DNA from: Amoebidium appalachense
Lineage: Eukaryota; Ichthyosporea
NCBI GenBank assembly: GCA_963693365.1
Contig: CAVNZM010000009.1
Span: forward strand, 6,386,001 to 6,450,000
DNA length: 64,000 nt
Direction of reading: 5' to 3'
This document shows, in pieces, positions 58,022 through 64,000 of the stretch (position 1 is the first letter of the stretch; every line of letters starts with the position of its first letter). The notes below the pieces were generated by a model that did not search any database, was not told the origin of the DNA, and saw nothing but the letters and a program-made list of their open reading frames with translations. A program made the position numbers and the translations under genes.

Positions 58022-58131
58022 CCAATGGGTTAGCTTTTATCCAATCGCCCGATCTCATTAATAAAGCTCGATATCATTGGGTGAGAGAACAGCAGTTAAT
58101 GAGTTGTAATGAGTTCTCATTAGCCTATTGG
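58022..58131 (+). promoter_or_regulatory. Four CCAAT boxes upstream of RPL27
   Basis: CCAAT at 58022 and 58041, ATTGG (inverse) at 58076 and 58127, that is about 100-210 bp before the start codon. No convincing TATA box is present, as is common for ribosomal protein genes. The stretch 58132-58232 is presumably the 5' UTR. Confidence 0.5.
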
Positions 58132-58232
58132 TCGCCGCCCAGCAGCAACGGCACACAGAGATCGAAAGCGAACGGCGCGCCCTGTGTCGCTCCTTTCACC
58201 TCACGGGATTCCCGGTCGGATAGCAGGCGAAG

Positions 58233-61200
58233 ATGGTCAAGTTTTTGAAGCAGGGGAAGGTTGTCATCCTTCTCGGCGGCCGCTACGCCGGCAAGAAGGC
58301 CGTCATCGTGAAGAATATCCTTTTAATGTTTTTTTGGGGGGGACACGGATGGATGTGGATGCAGGTGGATAGAGGGGATGTAGAGGGTGTTGGAAGAGGG
58401 AAAGAGATTAGGGCTTATTTAGGGCAGGTCGATGCATCGGGGGAGTATCCGAAGCATCCGGATACATCCACGGGGTTATGAAGCAGGTCCGGCGACATCG
58501 CCGCCCTTCTGTGTCTGCCGACTTGGTGTCAGCGAATATGCCCCTTTTGTACGCTGTGATGCTGTGCAGAAGGGGCTGTGATGCTGTGGTCGTTGTGTCA
58601 TTGCTTAATGTGGTTGGTGTCATGGGGAAGTGTCTTCTTATACTGCGTTGTGTATTGGATTGGTGTTGCTTTTTTTTGCATGTCTTTATAATCCAGCATA
58701 CATTGTGGCCCTTAACCACACTGTACACTACGATGATGGCGACAAGGAGCGCAAGTACGGCTATGCCGTCGTTGCCGGGGTGGAGCGCTACCCGCTGAAG
58801 GTCACGCGCAGCATGGGCCAGAAGCGCATTGCCAAGCGCTCCAAGGTCAAGTCCTTCGTCAAGGTCGTCAACTACAGCCACCTCATGCCCACCAGGTAAA
58901 CAAAACATGCTTGGCAGGTTGCGTCAACAGGGCAGGTCTACGGAGCCGACACGCTCGTCGAGTTGTAGTGTAGGAGCCTCCGGATACAGGCAGGGAATTC
59001 ACGGTTACACCAGCATTGAGCTTGTCAGCTTTGAGTGGAATGGCGAGGTCGTTCGAGGCTTAAACACAACGTAGAACTTGAGTTTTCGGGGAATAGCTTC
59101 TGGGACCTGGGGTCGTTCACGGACGGGGGGATAACTTTCACTGTGAAGGTCTGCTGCGACCAAGTTATAGGCGTAGTGAGCCGATACACCGTGATTCTTT
59201 TCAAGGTCGTCAGCCACACACTCAGCATTTCTTTTGGCCAAAAGTCTATCTTCCATCCGTCGACTTGTCGTATATACCTCGGAAGAGGTGAAAAGGGGAA
59301 CACAGAATGACCTACCATTATTATAGACAGGGCACATACGATCATTCCACATTGTTCAACAACACGCAGATCACGGACAGCAGTTGGCAGTCGTAATTCC
59401 CGAGCGGATTTCGCTGTACTACCTACCCACTGTCCCACACTAGACTTGTGTTATTGGAATGAAGCGATCAGGGTCATCGTTGGCTTGATTCCCTTTGGGG
59501 TTGCAAAAGGAAGAACAAAGAGTTGGAATGAGGATACGTTACAGCTTGGGCGTCGGATACGGTTGGTTGCACCCGATGGGACTATCTTTTTTTTCCAGAA
59601 CCAGTCCCCGGTCGAAGGAACTCATAGGAACACGAGCATTGCAAGGAGAGACTTCTGGTTTAAGAAGGCCAGTGTGTGTCGGGAACAGTCAGAGTAACGG
59701 GATTCGTCTCCAAGCTGCATACCATGGGCGGCAATAGGGTTTGAGACGGAAACGTGGCTTGGATGAACCCCGTTCAATATGCCATGTCCATTTCAATTTT
59801 GTAGTTGAGCGCACATCTGATCTTCTGGTTGTCTAGTCAGGGATGTGCACACCCTTTGTCCCCGTTTCGTGTTCTGGCATTTTATCGTGTGTGCCCCCCG
59901 GCGCCTTACCATGTTTGTTTACCTATGCTTTTGTACACCTGTGCCCATGTCAGTTTCAGTGTTCTGTTCTCTCCCCTATGTGTGACCATGAGCTTGCTCA
60001 TGTCCACTTCGCCATTCACAGGCGTTGTACTCAGTGCATCTGCTCTCCCACTTACCACAAGCTAGCTTGCATGGGTGGGTACATTTGTGTGCCCAGACTC
60101 GTGTCCGCCAATGACAAGGCACACATCATGTTTACTTGGTGCTTATCTGCTCTCCCATTCCCATGTGTTGACATGAGCGTGGTCATAGGCATGCAAGCTC
60201 ATGTCCAACAGTCGTAACACAGTAATGCTGTTGCACTTAGTGCCAATCTGCTCTCCCGACCCCCTTTTTTTTTTTACACATGCGTGCATGTGTGTGCGTG
60301 ACCTTTTTCATGTCGATGTGCTAGCATCGATTTGAATGTTTGTCACCATGCTCATGTTCTTGTGCATCGCCATTGACAGATACTCTCTGGATGTTGACCT
60401 GAAGACGGTTGTGTCGCGCGATGAGCTCAAGGACCCCGCTGCCAAGACGAAGGCACGCAAGGAGGTCCGCAAGCTGTTCGAGGAGCGCTACAAGACGGGC
60501 AAGAACAAGTGGTACGTGTGTGTGTGGGGATGTACTTGGGTGTGTAAGGGTGACGAGTTATGTGGTTGGATGGATGTGTGCGCGCGCGTGTTTGTGTACA
60601 AGAACAAGCGGTACATGTGGGTGTGTATGTATGGGCAGTTGGTTGTTAAGGTAACTGTGTGTGTGTTTGAGGGGGTGGGGGGGGGAGGGCAGGTGGATGG
60701 ATTAGCAAATTTTGTTGGTGGTTGGGTTGTGGGTTGGGGACGGCCAAGGCACATACACATATGTCCACTTACCACTAGTTCCTATGTTGGTGAGTCTAGC
60801 ACCTGTACACAAAAGCATAAACATGGGGCACACATACGGATTATGGTTTTTGGGATTTGATAGGCATGTCCTTGTTCTTTAGAACACAGGTTGCACACAT
60901 GCAACACGCACGTTCCCTGTGGTGTTTACGTTATTTGCACGGTGTCCACACAATGTGATAATGCATGCAAGCACACACACACCTCTATTGTTGTTCATAC
61001 TGAACACGCGTTTGTGCACATCGACCCGTGTTTACCTAAGCATGCTCGGATGTCTGTGTACCCACACACGATTTTGTGAATGCAACACAGATGCACATGC
61101 ACGCACACAGACACGGACATACACATACTGCAACTCAACAGAAAGAAGGAATGTGTTTTGCTGACGTTAAAGGGTGTGAGGCACACCACAATCGTGTATA

Positions 61201-61657
61201 TGCACACACATGCACACAAGCATGTTCACACAGGGATTTACACCGCATACACGTACACTCACAGGCCTTGTGTCTGAGCATTTCCACACATGCACACCAA
61301 AAAGCACATGCATTTACAATCCGCATGCACGCAAACATACACTCGTCAGGACCTTTTTGCAGACCCCACACACCCATACACGCTCACGAATGATTTCATA
61401 TGCACGCCCGCGGCTGCATTTGTTCCCAACGATTCATGGGGTAGGGCACATCACACACACGCACACACACACTTGTAACCCTACACACACTTTTATACAC
61501 GAGCACACCACATGTAAATACGCCGCCCGCGTTCACACCCATTTACACACGTGTACACACGTTCACCTTCTAAGGAAATGACAGTCTGTATATTATAATA
61601 TTGTTGCTGACAGTTCAATTTCCGGCTCACAGGTTCTTCGAGAAGCTGCGGTTCTAA
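58233..61657 (+). CDS. RPL27: 60S ribosomal protein L27 (eL27)
   Basis: Four exons, 58233-58314, 58727-58895, 60380-60511 and 61633-61657, join in phase to 135 codons plus TAA, close to the usual 136. The protein is a structural component of the large ribosomal subunit. The N-terminal KOW-like part is [20 protein letters not shown] then [20 protein letters not shown], followed by [20 protein letters not shown], then [12 protein letters not shown] and the family signature [19 protein letters not shown] at the end. Introns 2 and 3 are GT-AG. Intron 1 is a U12-type AT-AC intron that splits the Asn codon of VKNYDDG. No other joining of exons 1 and 2 keeps the conserved frame. The start ATG fits the conserved M(V/G)KF beginning. 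Introns contain little simple repeat compared with TTC14 and DPH2. Confidence 0.97.
58315..58726 (+). other. U12-type AT-AC intron of RPL27
   Basis: A 412-nt intron starting ATATCCTTTT (the minor-class 5' splice site consensus) and ending CTGTAC. The branch-site match CCCTTAAC is at 58709-58716, with the branch A at 58715, 11 nt from the terminal AC. Removing it gives AAG A/AC TAC GAT GAT, the conserved KNYDDG. A GT-AG alternative in frame was not found. This implies a working minor spliceosome (U11, U12, U4atac, U6atac) in the organism. Confidence 0.93.
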
Positions 61658-61663
61658 GCCTGC

Positions 61664-61669
61664 AATAAA
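61664..61669 (+). terminator. Poly(A) signal of RPL27
   Basis: AATAAA starts 7 nt after the stop codon (TGCAATAAAATCG), implying a very short 3' UTR. Confidence 0.75.
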
Positions 61670-62106
61670 ATCGATTAGTATAGGGGAGGGTGGTCTGTGG
61701 ATGCCCTCTCCACCTATACACTGAATGAATGCCCGAATGCCTGTAGATGTCCGTTTACTCTCCCAACATACACGGCTGTGGAGGTGCTCGTGGTGCCTCT
61801 TTTTGTTGGTTTGGCCCAACTCATTATTGAGTTTATGTGTGTTGTGTGTTTTCCATATCATTATTTTTGGTGGTGGTGGTGGGGGGGGGGGGGGGGGGGG
61901 TTCATGTATGTGTTTGACGTGCAAGATGTGCGTGGTGCATGTGTATATTGTCGAAGGGTTTCGAGATCTTCGGCATATTTTTTTCCGCGTACATTTTATG
62001 TGACGCTGACGGGGTGCATTGGGTCGGAGGTTCGAAGTGGATGGAACAGCTCTCTCTCTCACGGTGTGTCTGTGTCTGTGTACGGGTGTGCATGCACACA
62101 AAGTGC

Positions 62107-62160
<54 letters not shown>

Positions 62161-63510
62161 TTGTTATGGGGGTGCCACTGGGTGTGCTTGGTGTGTGTGT
62201 GTGGGGGGGGGGGGGGGGGTCACATACTGTTTCTCGAACGTTCCAACCAGGTATGACCTTGGTTTGTTGGTGGAGCCGCATACTATGATCTGAGGGTCAT
62301 TCTACGTAGGGCCCGGGAATAGTTACACGTGTGCCTAACACCGTGCAAACACAAACTACTGTTCGGAACCATGTGGGCACCGGTGCCACCTCATGTCATA
62401 AAAACGAGGCCCCACCATCTACAAACGCTGTCTTCTACGCAGGCTTCCGCATGCATGACGGTGATTGAAATTGTGCTAACTAGCTATAGGCCTCAATATG
62501 CATCTGCCGTGGACTGCGCCTGGCCAGCCCTCTGAGCCTAAGATCTATGCTATCAGCTAATGTAGTTACAACCTAGTATGAGCAACTTCGGCTAGCTATA
62601 GAGCAACTATTGCACGGCCAGGGTGTGTTCATAATCATTCGTGCGTCTAATATTAGCTAGTACGTTCATTGACCCGCTGGCAGATCTGATTGACACCGCG
62701 TAAAAAAAAAAAACGGGGAACCCCAACTAATTGATTTCTCTTAGTCCTTATGGTGTCTCGTAGAAAAATAAACCCTGATATATAGTCATCACCCGACATC
62801 TATGTACGTGATCATGATATACCGCTGAGGGGATATTCCGAGCAAAACCCCCCCCATACCTGAGACTGGTTTCTCTTTGCCTCGAGTAAACAGCGTAAAC
62901 CCCGTAGCGATCTCTGGTCGGTAACGGTGGATCCGGATATCGGGAACTTATTACGTGCATATGGGTTATATGGTAAAAAAAATCATGGTGCAATTGCAAA
63001 TGAGGGGCTGTACATGCGTATGTACACATACACATGCATCTACTTCACGGTGCTTGTGGATCCGGTCAACGTACGCGTCGGGGTGCACATGTACATGTGG
63101 CCATGGGCAGTGGTCCTCTGACTCTCAGTGCACATCATAGTAGTGTGGTGCAGTAATAAACTATGTGAAAGGTCAACCCAGTTATAACGTTCGCACAGCA
63201 ATGAATTGCAAAAAGGAAAAAGGGGCAGAGATCCGGAACGGGTAGCCAGATTGTGTATGTAGTGTGGTGACAATAATTTGAGTCATGTGTGTTGCGAGTC
63301 ATCCTGCACAGCTGCTAGCAGCGCTGCACTAATATTAGTTTGAAAACAACAAAAAAATCACTAATTATAATAAGAATATGGCGGCATTACGAAGCATATG
63401 TACGACTGCTTGCCAACACGAGGCTCGGTGTTAAAACTTTTTTCTTTCTTTCTTAGCTTTTTTTTTTTTTGTGTGTGTGTGTTTGTTTGAGACTGTGATA
63501 AACAAGTGAA

Positions 63511-63544
<34 letters not shown>

Positions 63545-64000
63545 GGTTGCAACCAGCTTGCATGCAGTTCCGTTTCCCATGATCATAGTGACCCAATTAG
63601 TTTTCATTAGAGGCTAGCTGCAGCTGCAAACACCCACTGTGGAGCATACAGTGGGGAGAAATATCTTCTCATGAGCTCAACACCCGAGTAATGGTGTGTA
63701 CACATTTGTGCATTTCAAGGTCACCACGTGTACACACAAAACACCGCCACAGAACAACATACATAACATATGCATATTTATTTATGTATGTGCCAATCAT
63801 CATGTGGCCCACTTCACACCACAATAAGCGAACAAACCCACCTCGGTATCAACAATGATATAAAAGAGTACACACATCCGTCTTCTTTGTCGCCGTGCAT
63901 GTGCGTGCATGCATGCATGTTCGTGTTGTTTGTGTGACTTTGTGTCTTTGCCTGTGCCTGCATTTTGAGTAATACGGTATTACCGGCAAAATCCAAAAGA
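61670..64000. other. Right flank, no gene recognised
   Basis: Short repeats only: TGG/G run (61868-61900), T run and G run (62116-62160), G run (62203-62219), T/GT patch (63461-63482) and poly-G (63511-63543). The rest, including 62300-63450 and 63550-64000, is unique DNA of normal composition. No exon, tRNA or snRNA could be supported. Confidence 0.5.

Noticed and set aside
58303-58727. GT-AG interpretation of RPL27 intron 1 (donor at GTGAAG, acceptor at CCAG/CATAC)
   Set aside because: It shifts the downstream frame away from the conserved L27 sequence. The AT-AC reading restores it exactly.
62748-63035. 95-codon minus-strand open frame near the right edge
   Set aside because: There is no domain, no splice context, and its composition is compatible with chance.

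Overview
The window is nuclear DNA of an intron-dense, probably unicellular eukaryote. The evidence is multi-exon genes with GT-AG introns, TATA boxes and AATAAA signals, one U12-type AT-AC intron, LINE-like reverse transcriptase debris and small foldback elements. More than half of the sequence is low complexity: (GT)n/(CA)n, (GA)n, (AT)n and homopolymer G or C runs up to 83 nt. Almost every open frame in those tracts (CVCV, HTHT, RERE, PPPP or GGGG proteins) is an artefact. I cannot name the species from sequence. An intron-rich free-living protist such as the fornicate Kipferlia is a guess from general memory only.

Layout. 1-5430: simple repeats, a minisatellite and a dead, 5'-truncated LINE-like element on the minus strand. 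6085-20052 (minus): a 14-exon TTC14-type gene (S1 RNA-binding domain plus tetratricopeptide repeats, 823 codons) whose S1 domain is split by a very long low-complexity insert. 20053-21867: head-to-head spacer. 21868-37643 (plus): a 14-exon DPH2 gene (diphthamide synthesis, 592 codons). Its introns hold two near-identical inverted copies of a dispersed repeat and a G-rich/C-rich foldback. 37644-46368: gene-free simple repeats. 46369-47839 (minus) and 50867-52315 (plus): a divergent pair of intronless ATP-grasp ligase paralogs, the first with a one-base frameshift in a G6 run. The spacer between them holds two opposed retroelement tails. 52316-58232: simple repeats and a 126-bp tandem duplication. 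58233-61657 (plus): 4-exon RPL27 (eL27) with a textbook AT-AC minor-class intron. 61658-64000: no gene seen.

Three of the five genes touch RNA or translation (RPL27 in the large ribosomal subunit, DPH2 modifying elongation factor 2, TTC14 with an RNA-binding fold), but nothing suggests an operon-like or coordinated unit. The two ATP-grasp paralogs are a local duplication whose substrate is unknown. All exon joins below were derived by matching reading phase and protein conservation. Of 29 inferred introns, 28 are GT-AG and one is AT-AC.
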